NCBI RefSeq assembly: GCF_004146235.1
Contig: NZ_SELO01000002.1
Location: 310,001 to 374,000, forward strand
DNA: 64,000 bases
Source: Tropicimonas sp. IMCC6043
GTDB lineage: Bacteria > Pseudomonadota > Alphaproteobacteria > Rhodobacterales > Rhodobacteraceae
Direction of reading: 5' to 3'
Below, one piece after another: positions 1 to 9,487 of this stretch (positions within the stretch are counted from its first letter, which is position 1; the number at the start of each line of letters is the position of its first letter). Below the pieces are notes generated by a model. The model saw nothing but the letters and a program-made list of their open reading frames with translations, searched no databases and was not told where the DNA came from. Both the position numbers and the translations under genes were made by a program.

Positions 1-242
1 TCAGCGCCCATGGCAAGCGCGGTCCTGAGCGTCTCCTGCGCCTGCTTGACGCCGATCGAAACGGCGACGATCTCGTCAACCTTGCCGGCTTCCTTGAGGC
101 GGATGGCTTCTTCCACGGCGATCTCGTCGAACGGGTTCATCGACATTTTCACGTTGGCCAGATCGACGCCCGTGCCATCCGCCTTCACGCGGACCTTCAC
201 GTTGTAGTCGATCACACGCTTGACGGGTACGAGGACCTTCAT
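1..242 (-). CDS. etfB: Electron transfer flavoprotein subunit beta, N-terminal part (cut by window edge)
   Basis: The visible 80 residues begin [20 protein letters not shown], the standard ETF-beta opening, and continue through a typical [14 protein letters not shown] segment. ETF-beta pairs with ETF-alpha to carry electrons from acyl-CoA and other dehydrogenases to ETF-ubiquinone oxidoreductase in the cytoplasm. The ATG at 242 is preceded by GGGAGA at a suitable distance. The 3' end lies beyond base 1; etfA would be expected next but is not visible. About 200 nt separate it from the upstream cobalamin adenosyltransferase gene on the same strand, enough for its own promoter. Confidence 0.93.
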   Translation of the reverse strand, partial: MKVLVPVKRVIDYNVKVRVKADGTGVDLANVKMSMNPFDEIAVEEAIRLKEAGKVDEIVAVSIGVKQAQETLRTALAMGA

Positions 243-446
243 TCACGTGTCTCCCTCTTGGCCGGCCGCGCGGGACCGGCGGTTTCGTTCCATGTGCATC
301 GGAAATGTGCTTAGCGGAGCCGGCTTCGCTGCAACAGCAAAAAAAAGCCTCTCGCCGGGTCCCGGATACCGCGTTTTTTGGTCGCGGCCAGGACATATTC
401 TTTCGTGGATGGCGCGCGAAACGCAGGATCGTGGCCGGCGCTGGCC

Positions 447-1019
447 TCAGCGCGTCGCGCCGGGCACCCAGAGCACATCCGCCTGGCCGCCCGAATTAGC
501 CTGCCGGGAGGCGACGAAGAACCAGTCGGAGAGCCGGTTGAGATATTTTACCGCGACCGGGTTCACCGGCTCGGTGGCGGCGAGTTCCACCGCACGGCGC
601 TCGGCGCGACGCGAGACCGTCCGGCAGAGGTGCAGGTGCGCCGCCAGCGGCGAGCCGCCGGGCAGGATGAAGCTGCGCAGCGGCGCGAGGTCCGCGTTCA
701 TCTCGTCGATCTCCGCCTCGAGCCGCTCGACCTGGCTCGGAACCATGCGCAGGGGCGGATACTCGGCCTCGGCATCCTTCTCCATCTCCGGTCGGCAAAG
801 ATCGGCGCCGAGATCGAAGAGGTCGTTCTGGATCGCGGCGAGGCGCGCGTCGATCTCGCCGTCCGCGTGGAGCCGCGCCAAGCCGACGCTCGCGTTGCAC
901 TCGTCGACCGTGCCATAGGCTTCGACCCGCGGCGAATACTTGGCCACGCGACTGCCATTACCGAGAGCCGTGTCGCCGCCATCGCCGGAGCGGGTGTAGA
1001 TCTTGTTCAGGACAACCAT
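447..1019 (-). CDS. pduO: Cob(I)yrinic acid a,c-diamide adenosyltransferase, PduO type
   Basis: This 190-residue protein transfers the adenosyl group of ATP to cob(I)alamin, giving adenosylcobalamin. The N-terminal ATP-binding motif TRSGDGGDTAL, the central VEAYGTVDECNASVG helix and the C-terminal YLNRLSDWFF segment are all present, and the length is normal for the family. The open frame extends further upstream, but the family start MVVLNKIYTRSG lies two bases after the stop of the small membrane protein gene, so the ATG at 1019 is chosen and the pair is probably cotranscribed. Other cobalamin genes (cobC, cbiB) lie about 22 kb away. The symbol pduO denotes the family, not propanediol use. 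Confidence 0.93.
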   Translation of the reverse strand: MVVLNKIYTRSGDGGDTALGNGSRVAKYSPRVEAYGTVDECNASVGLARLHADGEIDARLAAIQNDLFDLGADLCRPEMEKDAEAEYPPLRMVPSQVERLEAEIDEMNADLAPLRSFILPGGSPLAAHLHLCRTVSRRAERRAVELAATEPVNPVAVKYLNRLSDWFFVASRQANSGGQADVLWVPGATR

Positions 1020-1021
1020 TT

Positions 1022-1225
1022 TCAACCTCCCCGGCGCAGCCAGACAAAGAGCAGGATCAGCAGGATCGCCACGAACTGCGCCGCGATCCGGTAGCGCATG
1101 ATGCGGTTGGCGTGCTTGCGGTTGAACGCGCCACCTCGGCCAAAGCCGCCGATGCCGGTCAACAGGATGAAGAGCACCACGAGCACCGCGGCGCCGGCGA
1201 GCAGGAACAGCGGATCGGACAGCAT
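1022..1225 (-). CDS. Small twin-transmembrane protein, HIG1-domain-like
   Basis: This 67-residue protein has two hydrophobic segments (about residues 5-25 and 45-64) separated by a basic loop. The loop ends in RYRIAAQ, which fits the (H/R)xRxxxQ signature of HIG1-domain proteins. HIG1 proteins associate with respiratory complexes, in particular cytochrome c oxidase; that role is inferred here. The ATG at 1225 was preferred to more distal in-frame starts because it begins directly at the first membrane helix (MLSDPLFLLAG). It sits 2 nt upstream of the adenosyltransferase gene. The etfB and respiratory context is compatible with an electron-transport function. Confidence 0.75.
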   Translation of the reverse strand: MLSDPLFLLAGAAVLVVLFILLTGIGGFGRGGAFNRKHANRIMRYRIAAQFVAILLILLFVWLRRGG

Positions 1226-1298
1226 GGATTCTCTCCCCTCTTTGTGCCACGGACCGGCATATCGCGACGGGCGGCGAATGCGAAGCCCGTTCCTTGGC

Positions 1299-2153
1299 TC
1301 AGCCCTTCGCGACCAGCCAGTCGAGCGCCCGGGTTGGCAACAGCCGGCGCAATGCACCCATGATGTAGGTCGGCGTTGTGACGTAGTAGCGCGGCGCCGG
1401 TTTTCGTGCCTCGAGCGCGCGGACGAGCTTGGCGGTTACCGCCGCGGGCGGCAGTTCGAAACGGTCCGGCGCCGGCGTCCTGTAGAGGCGCTTGAGCAGG
1501 CTCGTCTCGTATTGCGCCGCCCGGGGCGAAACGCGCCAGTCGATCCAGCGTTCGAACTGCGCGATCGCGTTGACCCGGAACCGGGAAGTGATCGGCCCCG
1601 GCTCAATCAGGATCACCTTGATGCCGGCATCGGCCATCTCGAGCCGGAGCACGTCGGTCATGCCCTCGAGCGCGTATTTTGTCGCGACATAGGCGCCGCG
1701 CCATTTCAAGGGCACCAGCCCGAGAACCGAAGAACATTGCACGATCCTGCCGCCGCCCTGCGCACGCATGATCGGCAAGACCTGTCGCGTGAGCTCGTGC
1801 CAGCCGAAGAGATTGGCCTCGAAGATCGCGCGGAGCCCGTCAGTCGGCAGATCCTCGAGCGCGCCAGGCACAGCGAAGGCGCCGTTGTTGTAGAGCGCGT
1901 CGAGCCGGCCCCCGGTGCGCGCGGCGACCTCGGCCACGCAGGCGGTGATCGTTTCGGGTTCGGAATAGTCGAGCCGCAGGCTTTCGAGCCCTTCGGATGC
2001 GAGCCGCGCAACATCCTCGGCCTTGCGGCAGGTGGCGAAGACCCGCCAGCCGCGCGCCGCAAGCCCGTGCGCGGCGTCATGGCCGATCCCGGAGGAACAG
2101 CCTGTCATTAGTATGGTCTTTTGCGCCGTGCCCGGCGTCGCGTCTCGGGTCAT
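1299..2153 (-). CDS. Short-chain dehydrogenase/reductase (classical SDR)
   Basis: A 284-residue classical SDR. The Rossmann cofactor motif TGCSSGIG is near residue 17, the catalytic serine lies in CSSVLG, and the YVATK segment gives the YxxxK pair. The C-terminal tail is longer than in FabG-type enzymes and includes a hydrophobic YYVTTPTYIMGALRRL stretch, as in SDR groups acting on lipids or hydrophobic substrates. The substrate cannot be told from sequence. The gene lies between the SH3 protein (upstream, 59 nt gap) and the HIG1-like gene on the same strand. Confidence 0.88.
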   Translation of the reverse strand: MTRDATPGTAQKTILMTGCSSGIGHDAAHGLAARGWRVFATCRKAEDVARLASEGLESLRLDYSEPETITACVAEVAARTGGRLDALYNNGAFAVPGALEDLPTDGLRAIFEANLFGWHELTRQVLPIMRAQGGGRIVQCSSVLGLVPLKWRGAYVATKYALEGMTDVLRLEMADAGIKVILIEPGPITSRFRVNAIAQFERWIDWRVSPRAAQYETSLLKRLYRTPAPDRFELPPAAVTAKLVRALEARKPAPRYYVTTPTYIMGALRRLLPTRALDWLVAKG

Positions 2154-2181
2154 CGAGGGGCCTCGCTGCTGCTCGTCCCCT

Positions 2182-2203
2182 CCTGCCGCGCTGCGGCGGC
2201 AGG
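2182..2203 (-). terminator. Hairpin downstream of the SH3-protein gene
   Basis: An 8-bp perfect stem (CCTGCCGC / GCGGCAGG) with a 6-nt loop follows the stop codon of the SH3 gene on the minus strand. No T-tract follows it, so intrinsic termination is uncertain; it may only attenuate transcription or stabilise RNA ends. Confidence 0.3.
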
Positions 2204-2212
2204 CGCAAGCGT

Positions 2213-2806
2213 TCAGCCGCCGGCCAACTCGTCCGCGAGAAATTTTCGGGACATGAAGCCGGTCGTCTCGCCGTCGCCCATGCGAATCCGTGCCCAGCTC
2301 AGTCCCTCATAAGCCACGAGTTCGACCTCGTCACCATAGCCGACCGAACCGACGACCTCGTGCGCCGTCGAGGGGCCGGAACGGACATTGACCCGGCTGC
2401 CGGTGACAAAGAGCACGCGTGCCGTCCGTTCCGCCAGCATCGGTTCGGGAGCAGGAGCGGCTGTCGCCGCTGCGGCTTCAAAACTCACCCGGGTCTCATC
2501 GGTGCCGACATTCTCCTCGACCGCATCGAGCGCCAGTGCCTCGGCAAGCGCTGCTTCGACGCCGGTCTGCAGAGGTTCGGGGGGAAGGTCGCCTTCCGTA
2601 ACCCGCGCGACCACAGGCGTCACGAGGGCTTCCGGTGCATTGCGCACCGCGTCAGCCATCGCCGCCGGTTCAGCGGACGCCAGCGCGACAGGCTCGGTCT
2701 CTGTCCGCGAAACCGCAACATCGGTTTTCTCAATTGGAGCGTCCGGTGCCACGATCATGGCAACACCGAGGATCAGAAGCGTTCCGGCAACATATCTTCC
2801 AAGCAT
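2213..2806 (-). CDS. Secreted or membrane-anchored SH3-domain protein
   Basis: This 197-residue protein starts with a hydrophobic segment (residues 2-20, signal or anchor), followed by a long acidic, alanine-rich region. It ends in a bacterial SH3 (SH3_3/YgiM type) domain of about 65 residues with the pattern VNVRSGPS...VGYGDEVELV...WARIRM. Such domains bind cell-wall peptides, so a periplasmic envelope role is likely but unproven. The start MLGRYVAG is chosen over an upstream in-frame Met because it opens the signal segment and has a GGGGGGAA ribosome-binding site. It is transcribed divergently from parC, with 164 nt between them. Confidence 0.8.
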   Translation of the reverse strand: MLGRYVAGTLLILGVAMIVAPDAPIEKTDVAVSRTETEPVALASAEPAAMADAVRNAPEALVTPVVARVTEGDLPPEPLQTGVEAALAEALALDAVEENVGTDETRVSFEAAAATAAPAPEPMLAERTARVLFVTGSRVNVRSGPSTAHEVVGSVGYGDEVELVAYEGLSWARIRMGDGETTGFMSRKFLADELAGG

Positions 2807-2970
2807 AGGTTCCCCCCCTTGGACACACGCGAGAATCATTCGTCAAAAATAGTCGTTATGACATAGTAGCCGATAAAGGCCGAAAATAGCGGTGACATTG
2901 CCTATACTGAGGCAATTTCCGGCGCGAGACGCGCTTGTTCAGGCCGAGCGGCTTGGATACACAGCCTGCT

Positions 2971-5319
2971 ATGAGCGACAACGCGGACGATCCGGACATC
3001 CCCTCGAACGAGAGCGCCGAGCCGCTGAGCCGGGCGATCGGCGAACGCTACCTGACCTATGCGCTCTCCACGATCATGCACCGCGCCCTGCCGGACGCGC
3101 GCGACGGGCTGAAGCCTGTCCACCGGCGCATTCTCTACGCGATGCGGGAGCTCCGCCTCACTTCGACCGGCGCCTTCCGCAAGTCGGCCAAGATTTCGGG
3201 CGACGTGATGGGCAACTATCACCCGCATGGTGATGCGGCGATCTACGACGCGATGGCGCGGCTGGCGCAGGATTTCGTGATCCGCTACCCGCTGGTCGAC
3301 GGCCAGGGGAATTTCGGCAATATCGACGGCGACAACCCGGCGGCGAGCCGCTACACCGAGGCGCGCCTCACCGCGGCCTCCGAGGCGCTGATGGACGGGC
3401 TGGCGGAGAACTCCGTCGATTTTCGCGAGAATTACGACGGCACCCTGACCGAGCCGGAGGTGCTGCCGGCGGCCTTCCCGAACCTCCTTGCGAACGGCTC
3501 GAGCGGGATCGCCGTCGGCATGGCGACGAACATCCCGCCCCACAATCTCGACGAACTGGTGGCGGCCTGCCTGCATCTCGTCAAGACGCCCGAGGCGCGC
3601 GACGACACGCTGCTCAATTACGTCCCGGGTCCGGATTTTCCCACCGGCGGGGTGATCGTCGAGCCGCCCGAGTCGATCGCCGAGACCTATCGGACCGGGC
3701 GCGGCGCCTTCCGTCTGCGCTGCCGCTGGGAAATCGAGGAGACCGGCCGCGGCCAGTGGCAGGTGGTGGTGACCGAGATCCCCTACCAGGTGCAGAAATC
3801 GAAGCTGATCGAGAAACTCGCCGAGCTGATCCAGACCAAGAAGGTGCCGATCCTCGCCGATGTGCGCGACGAAAGCGCCGAGGACATCCGCATCGTGCTC
3901 GAACCGCGCTCGCGCAATGTCGACGCGGATGTGCTGATGAACATGCTGTTCCGCAGCTCGGACCTCGAGACCCGCTTCTCGATGAACATGAACGTACTGA
4001 TCGACGGGCGCACGCCGAAGGTCTGCTCGCTCAAGGAAGTGCTGCGCGCCTTCCTCGACCATCGCCGCGCAGTGCTGATCCGGCGCGCGGAGCACCGGCT
4101 TGAGAAGATCGACCACCGGCTGGAAGTGCTCGAAGGCTTCATCATCGCCTTTCTGAACCTCGACCGGGTGATCGACATCATCCGCTACGACGAGGCGCCG
4201 AAGGAAGCGCTGAAGCGGGAGAGCTGGGGCAGACCCATCGCGCGAGCGACGTCGGAGGCCGACTATGTCCCGCCTGCCCCGCTGCCCGAAGGCGACGAGG
4301 GAATGCTCTCCGAGGTGCAGGCCGAGGCGATCCTCAACATGCGCCTGCGCTCCCTCCGAAAGCTCGAGGAGATGGAGCTACGCGGCGAACGGGACGCGCT
4401 GATGGAGGAGCGCGCGGGGCTCCAGGACCTGCTCGAGAGCGAGGATCTGCAATGGGATCGGATCGCCGGAGAGCTGCGGGAGGTCCGCAAGGCCTTCGGC
4501 AAATCCACCCCCGGCGGCGAACGCCGGACAGATTTCGCCCGGGCCGTCGAAGTGGCCGAGGTGCCGCTCGAGGCGATGATCGACCGCGAACCGATCACCG
4601 TGGTCTGCTCACAGATGGGCTGGATCCGGGCGATGAAGGGGCATATCGATCTCGACACAGAGATGAAATACAAGGATGGCGACGCGGGCCGCTTCCTCAT
4701 CCACGCCGAGACCACCGACCGGCTGCTTGTCTTTGGCTCGAACGGCCGCTTCTACACGCTGTCGGCCTCCGCGCTGCCCGGCGGCCGCGGGATGGGCGAG
4801 CCCGTCCGCCTCATGGTGGACCTGCCCAACGAGGCCGAGATCGTCGCACTGATGATCCATCGACCCGGCACACGGCTCCTCGTCGCCTCCTCGGCTGGCG
4901 ACGGATTTATCGTGCCGGCCGAAGAGGTCGTGGCACAGACACGCGCCGGCAAGCAGGTGCTGAACGTGAAGGACGACGTGACTGCGGTGATCTGCAAACC
5001 CGTGGAAGGCGACCACGTGGCGGTGATATCGCGGAACCGGAAGTTCCTCGTCTTCCCGGTGAGCGAATTGCCAGAAATGACCCGCGGCAAGGGTGTGCGG
5101 ATCCAGAAATACAATCAGACCCGCGGTCGGCAGGGGATGCTGGAACTCGACGGCGGGCTTTCGGATCTCACAACATTCGACGCCGAGGAAGGCCTGAAAT
5201 GGCAAATGCCGAACGGCCAGACCAGGCACGAGAAGGATCTTTCGCCCTATGTCGGCAAGCGCGCCGGCGTTGGCCGGCAACCGCCCTACGGCTTCCCGCG
5301 CGACAACAAGTTCAGCTGA
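2971..5319 (+). CDS. parC: DNA topoisomerase IV subunit A
   Basis: A 782-residue type IIA topoisomerase A subunit. The segment [18 protein letters not shown], the [18 protein letters not shown] region and the GNYHPHGD motif before the catalytic tyrosine ([10 protein letters not shown]) are all clear. The short C-terminal beta-pinwheel and the [17 protein letters not shown] signature fit ParC rather than GyrA. With ParE it decatenates daughter chromosomes. The ATG at 2971 is taken as the start because upstream codons do not resemble the family. It converges with the DUF2062 gene across a 156-nt spacer in which I saw no clear terminator. Confidence 0.95.
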   Translation: MSDNADDPDIPSNESAEPLSRAIGERYLTYALSTIMHRALPDARDGLKPVHRRILYAMRELRLTSTGAFRKSAKISGDVMGNYHPHGDAAIYDAMARLAQDFVIRYPLVDGQGNFGNIDGDNPAASRYTEARLTAASEALMDGLAENSVDFRENYDGTLTEPEVLPAAFPNLLANGSSGIAVGMATNIPPHNLDELVAACLHLVKTPEARDDTLLNYVPGPDFPTGGVIVEPPESIAETYRTGRGAFRLRCRWEIEETGRGQWQVVVTEIPYQVQKSKLIEKLAELIQTKKVPILADVRDESAEDIRIVLEPRSRNVDADVLMNMLFRSSDLETRFSMNMNVLIDGRTPKVCSLKEVLRAFLDHRRAVLIRRAEHRLEKIDHRLEVLEGFIIAFLNLDRVIDIIRYDEAPKEALKRESWGRPIARATSEADYVPPAPLPEGDEGMLSEVQAEAILNMRLRSLRKLEEMELRGERDALMEERAGLQDLLESEDLQWDRIAGELREVRKAFGKSTPGGERRTDFARAVEVAEVPLEAMIDREPITVVCSQMGWIRAMKGHIDLDTEMKYKDGDAGRFLIHAETTDRLLVFGSNGRFYTLSASALPGGRGMGEPVRLMVDLPNEAEIVALMIHRPGTRLLVASSAGDGFIVPAEEVVAQTRAGKQVLNVKDDVTAVICKPVEGDHVAVISRNRKFLVFPVSELPEMTRGKGVRIQKYNQTRGRQGMLELDGGLSDLTTFDAEEGLKWQMPNGQTRHEKDLSPYVGKRAGVGRQPPYGFPRDNKFS

Positions 5320-5475
5320 GAAAGCGGGCGTTGCCCCCCCCCCGCGGCGGCGGGAGATGACGCCCGGCTCCAGAATCAGGAACCGAGCGCACGTGTATCC
5401 TGCATCCCCGCCCGGTTTTCTTCTGTTCCAGAATTTCACCGCCGGAGACATGGAAACGTCGTCCCAACGGAAAGG

Positions 5476-6159
5476 TCAGTGCCCGGGCTCGGAGATCTTC
5501 CTGTGGCCCGCCGAGCGGATCTCCTCGAGCTTTCGCTTGAGCCGCAATTGGCGGCGGTTCTGGTACGCGGTGATCAGCGGAAGCGTGACCTGATAGGCAA
5601 CGAGGCCGGCGATGAAACCCGGCAAGATTCCTCCGACCAGGAAGGGCAGTAAGATCTCGTGGTAGAAGAGGCCGAGGCGGTGCCAGTTGGCCACGTCGTC
5701 GGTGAAGAGTGCCACAAAATTCGTCCAGAGGTCGGCAAAGGCGCCTGAGAAGGTGTGCATCAGCCGCTCGCCGATCTTCTCGTGCGCTGCATGGCTCAAC
5801 TCGCGCGCCGCGTGCGGCACCTCCAGTCCCAGGATCCAATAGCCCATGCGGAGCGAAATCGCCGCGATGATCGGAAAAGTGATCGGGTTGCCGAAGAAGG
5901 TGGCCAGGAGCGCTGCAAGGATGTTACCGCCCACCACCTTGGCAACGATGAAGGCGGTGAGGAAGTGGAGGCCGTAGAACGGGGTGAAGGAGACGAAGAC
6001 TCCGGCAAAGATCCCTCGGGCGATCCGGTGCGGCTTGTCAGGAAGGCGGCGGATGCGGTGCTTGACATAGATCGCCGCGCGCCCCCAGCCGCCGCGCGGC
6101 CAGACGGTCTCGCCAAGGATCCGGAGCCAACTCCGTTTGTCTCGCCTCTTGAAGACCAC
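5476..6159 (-). CDS. DUF2062 integral membrane protein
   Basis: A 227-residue protein with three to four hydrophobic segments. The DUF2062 core carries the GVFVSFTPFYGLHFLTA motif and an ATFFGNPITFPII segment. Function is unknown for the family. It begins with GTG (MVFKRRDKRSW) 14 nt after the rel stop codon and so appears to be the last gene visible in the folK-rpoZ-rel transcription unit. The same order is common in alphaproteobacteria, often continuing into pdxJ-acpS-lepB, but here parC converges on it instead. Confidence 0.88.
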   Translation of the reverse strand: MVFKRRDKRSWLRILGETVWPRGGWGRAAIYVKHRIRRLPDKPHRIARGIFAGVFVSFTPFYGLHFLTAFIVAKVVGGNILAALLATFFGNPITFPIIAAISLRMGYWILGLEVPHAARELSHAAHEKIGERLMHTFSGAFADLWTNFVALFTDDVANWHRLGLFYHEILLPFLVGGILPGFIAGLVAYQVTLPLITAYQNRRQLRLKRKLEEIRSAGHRKISEPGH

Positions 6160-6173
6160 GCTTCAGGACCTCT

Positions 6174-8336
6174 TCATTCGTACGCGGCCATGCGCTGTGC
6201 CACACGTTCGAGCGGGCGGGCTGCACTACGGTCGGCCCTGCGCAGTCGCTTGACCTCGGCGACGTCGTTGTCCGCCTCGAGCGCCGTCATGACCATGTGC
6301 AGGTTCTCCACATCCCTCAGATCCACGTCGATTTCGAGGCGATAGTAGTCCGGTTTCCTGTCCACGAAGTGCAAATCCGAGATATTGGCCTTCTGCTCCC
6401 CGATCAATGTGCAGATTCGCCCAAGAACCCCGGCGTCGTTGCTGATCGTCATCTCGAGAGTCACCGTATAGGCCGCCGGGTGAAGGCCGGAATGCCAGTG
6501 CAGGTCGATCCAGCGGTCGGGCTGGTCTTCGAGGTCGACGAGGGTTGGACAGTCGATCGCGTGCACCACGACCCCCTGGCCGCGATAGGTGATGCCGACG
6601 ATCCGCTCTCCCGGCACCGGTTGGCAGCAGGTTCCGCGCGTCGGCGTCTGGTCGGGAGCGAGGCCGAGCACGGCGCGGCCCTGCTCGACCTCCTCGCCCT
6701 CGCGCGTGGCGAGTTCGGGGTAGAGCGTCGAGACGACGTCGCGCGCCGTTAGTTCGGCCGAGCCAAGCCGGGCGAGCAATTCCTTGTGGTCCTGCAATCC
6801 GAGCTGTTTCGCCGCCGTCTTCAGTGCCTTGGGCGTCGATCGCTTGCCGACATGTTCAAAGGCCACGCGCGCCAGTTCTCCTCCGAGCTTGATGTAGCGC
6901 TCCCGGTTTTCCTCGCGAAGGCTCCGCCGGATGGCGGATTTGGCCCGTCCGGTGACCACGATGTCGAGCCATGTCGCCTGCGGCCGCTGGCCCTCGGCGG
7001 TAATGATCTCCACCGACTGCCCGTTCTTCAGCCGCGTCCAGAGTGGCACCCGTACACCATCGATCTTGGCGCCGACGCAGCTGTCGCCGATCCTGGTGTG
7101 AATGCCATAGGCATAGTCGAGCGGCGTCGCCCCCTTGGGCAGCTTCACCACGTCGCCTTTTGGCGTGAAGCAGAAGACTTGGTCCGAATACATCTCGAGC
7201 TTCATGTGCTCGAGAAAATCCACCGTGTCGCTCTCGTTGAACCGCTCGGAGAGGTTGCTGATCCATTCGGCGGGATCGACTGCGAAAGGGTTCTCGGCCC
7301 GAACGCCGTCGCGATAGGACCAATGCGCAGCGACACCCGATTCCGCGACCTCGTGCATCTGCCGCGTACGGATCTGCACTTCCACCTGCTTGCCGTCGCG
7401 CCCCGAGACCGTGGTGTGGATCGATCGGTAGCCGTTCGATTTCGGTTGGCTGATGTAGTCCTTGAACCGCCCCGGCACCGCCTTCCAGCGCTGGTGGATC
7501 GCACCGAGCACGCGATAGCAGTCCTGCACGTCGTTGGTGATGACGCGGAAGCCGTAGATGTCGGCGAGCCGCGAGAAGCCGAGTCCCTTTTCCTGCATCT
7601 TGCGCCAGATCGAATAGGGCTTCTTGGCGCGGCCGAAGACATCGGCCTCGATGCCGACCTTGTCGAGCTCAAGGCGGATGTCGTGGGTGATCTTGTGGAT
7701 CACGTCGCCGGTTTCGCGCTGGAGCGTGATGAAGCGGCGGATGATCGAGCTGCGCCCTTCCGGGTTGAGCACGCGAAAGGCTAGGTCTTCCAACTCCTCA
7801 CGCATCCACTGCATGCCCATGCGGCCGGCGAGCGGAGCATAGATGTCCATCGTCTCCCGCGCCTTCTGAACCTGCTTTTCCGGGCGCTGATACTTGATCG
7901 TGCGCATGTTGTGCAGGCGGTCCGCGAGCTTCACCAGGATCACCCGGAGGTCCTTGGACATCGCGATCAGCAGCTTGCGGAAGTTCTCGGCCTGCTTGGT
8001 CTCCGAGCTCGAGAGCTGCAGGTTGGTGAGCTTGGTGACGCCGTCGACGAGCTCGGCCACGTCCTTGCCGAAGCGCGCTTCGACATCGGTATAGGAGGCG
8101 CGGGTGTCCTCGACCGTGTCGTGCAGCAGCGCAGTGATGATCGTGGCGTCATCAAGCCGCTGTTCGGTCAGGAGCGCGGCCACCGCGACGGGATGGGTGA
8201 AATAGGGCTCGCCCGAGTGCCGAACCTGACCGTCATGCATCTTGAACCCGAAAGCATAGGCTTCGCGGATCTTGGCGGTGTCGCTCTTCGGGTTGTAGGC
8301 GGTAACGAGCGCGATCAGGTCCTCGACGTCAATCAT
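6174..8336 (-). CDS. relA: Bifunctional (p)ppGpp synthetase/hydrolase (Rel/SpoT homologue)
   Basis: This 720-residue protein makes and degrades the stringent-response alarmone. In order: an HD hydrolase domain (RHSGEPYFTHP, LLHDTVEDT, LADRLHNMRT, all catalytic residues present); a synthetase domain (SNGYRSIHTTV and VQIRTRQMHEVAESGVAAHW); a TGS domain (FTPKGDVVKLPKGATPLDYA); and a C-terminal ACT domain. The motif GRAKKPYSIWRKMQ agrees with a bifunctional Rsh rather than a synthetase-only RelA. It is the only such enzyme in the window and lies 43 nt downstream of rpoZ on the same strand, a pairing that fits ppGpp binding to the omega-containing RNA polymerase. Confidence 0.96.
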   Translation of the reverse strand: MIDVEDLIALVTAYNPKSDTAKIREAYAFGFKMHDGQVRHSGEPYFTHPVAVAALLTEQRLDDATIITALLHDTVEDTRASYTDVEARFGKDVAELVDGVTKLTNLQLSSSETKQAENFRKLLIAMSKDLRVILVKLADRLHNMRTIKYQRPEKQVQKARETMDIYAPLAGRMGMQWMREELEDLAFRVLNPEGRSSIIRRFITLQRETGDVIHKITHDIRLELDKVGIEADVFGRAKKPYSIWRKMQEKGLGFSRLADIYGFRVITNDVQDCYRVLGAIHQRWKAVPGRFKDYISQPKSNGYRSIHTTVSGRDGKQVEVQIRTRQMHEVAESGVAAHWSYRDGVRAENPFAVDPAEWISNLSERFNESDTVDFLEHMKLEMYSDQVFCFTPKGDVVKLPKGATPLDYAYGIHTRIGDSCVGAKIDGVRVPLWTRLKNGQSVEIITAEGQRPQATWLDIVVTGRAKSAIRRSLREENRERYIKLGGELARVAFEHVGKRSTPKALKTAAKQLGLQDHKELLARLGSAELTARDVVSTLYPELATREGEEVEQGRAVLGLAPDQTPTRGTCCQPVPGERIVGITYRGQGVVVHAIDCPTLVDLEDQPDRWIDLHWHSGLHPAAYTVTLEMTISNDAGVLGRICTLIGEQKANISDLHFVDRKPDYYRLEIDVDLRDVENLHMVMTALEADNDVAEVKRLRRADRSAARPLERVAQRMAAYE

Positions 8337-8379
8337 GCGCAGGGGCCACTCGCTACCGTGCCGGGCCGGTCCGGACTAA

Positions 8380-8736
8380 CTACCGAGGCTCCTGCGCTTC
8401 CATCAGGGCGCGCAGCAGTTTTTCCTCGTCCATGTCGTCTCGTTCAGGCTTGTCGGGAGCCTCGGCGCCCATCAGCAGCGCCATCGAATCCTCTTCCGGC
8501 TCGTCAACCTCGATCTGGGTCTGGTTGGCCTCGATGAGACGCTCGCGCAGAGCGCCCGAGAGCTGGGTCTCGTCGGCGATCTCGCGCAGCGCGACGACCG
8601 GGTTCTTGTCGTTGTCGCGGTCCACCGTGATCGCGGACCCGGCGGAAATCTCGCGCGCCCGGTGAGCGGCAAGCATCACCAGTTCGAAACGGTTGGGAAC
8701 CTTGTCAACGCAATCTTCTACGGTCACGCGGGCCAT
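8380..8736 (-). CDS. rpoZ: RNA polymerase omega subunit
   Basis: A 118-residue protein opening [20 protein letters not shown], followed by [13 protein letters not shown], the standard omega motif that clamps the C-terminus of beta-prime. The acidic C-terminal tail is typical of alphaproteobacterial omega. It lies between folK (75 nt upstream) and rel (43 nt downstream) and is probably cotranscribed with rel. Confidence 0.96.
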   Translation of the reverse strand: MARVTVEDCVDKVPNRFELVMLAAHRAREISAGSAITVDRDNDKNPVVALREIADETQLSGALRERLIEANQTQIEVDEPEEDSMALLMGAEAPDKPERDDMDEEKLLRALMEAQEPR

Positions 8737-8811
8737 AGGGAACTCCAGTCCTGCCGTGGGTGGGAGCGCGTTTCATATCGCCCCTTGGCAAAAAGCGCAA
8801 GCCTTGCGCCT

Positions 8812-9399
8812 TCAAAGAGCGGTGACAGCGGCGCGGTCGGCTTCGGGCAGCGCCGCGCATAGCTCGGCAGCGGTCCGTCCCAGGACCGGGTGACGCCAGC
8901 CGGGCGCGATCTCGGCCAGCGGCACCAGGACGAAGGCGCGATCCTGCAGGCGCGGATGCGGCAGGATCAGCTGCTCCGGCGCGCGAGAGGTCTGTTCTTC
9001 GAAGGAAAGATCGTGCCAGAGCGTCCAGGTGTCCAGGTCCGGCACAACGGTTGCCCCGTAGTCCAGCAGGTCGAGGTCGAGAGTCCGGGCAGCCCATCGG
9101 CTTTCGCGGCGCCGGTCGAACGCCGCCTCTATCGAGTGAAGATGCGAGAGCAGCGCCTCGGCCGACAGGGTCGTCTCGAGCTCCGCGACCGCGTTGACAT
9201 AGTCCGGCCCCGCGCCTGCCGGCACGCAAGGTGTGCGGTAGAGCCGGCTGGTCGCAGTGATCCGGACTGATTCGCTGCCGAGTGCCGACAGCGCCGCCCT
9301 GATGGTCTCTGCGGTCGAAAGGTCACGTGATGCGACATTAGACCCGAGGCCAATCAACGTCTTTGTATCCGTTATGTGACGTGTTATAGCTTGAAGCAC
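8812..9399 (-). CDS. folK: 2-amino-4-hydroxy-6-hydroxymethyldihydropteridine diphosphokinase (HPPK)
   Basis: A 195-residue folate enzyme that transfers pyrophosphate from ATP to 6-hydroxymethyl-dihydropterin. LIGLGSN is at residues 15-21; the magnesium-binding aspartates are D108 and D110 within RTLDLDLLDYG; and LPHPRLQDRAFVLVPLAEIAP is conserved, split here only by its usual spacing. Translation appears to start at GTG 9399, giving about 14 residues before the first beta strand; a later start is possible. It is the first gene of the folK-rpoZ-rel set and diverges from the NYN gene across 88 nt. Confidence 0.94.
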   Translation of the reverse strand: MLQAITRHITDTKTLIGLGSNVASRDLSTAETIRAALSALGSESVRITATSRLYRTPCVPAGAGPDYVNAVAELETTLSAEALLSHLHSIEAAFDRRRESRWAARTLDLDLLDYGATVVPDLDTWTLWHDLSFEEQTSRAPEQLILPHPRLQDRAFVLVPLAEIAPGWRHPVLGRTAAELCAALPEADRAAVTAL

Positions 9400-9487
9400 G
9401 GAGGGTTTTCCCTATTTTGGCCCGACCGTTGCGCACTGTTCCACTCAACCACTTTCATGGGCGCGCGGTATACCGAAAGGAAATTTG

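Noticed and set aside
243-446. Intrinsic terminator with an eight-T run between the adenosyltransferase gene and etfB.
   Set aside because: The T-run (minus strand) is real, but no stable stem directly precedes it.
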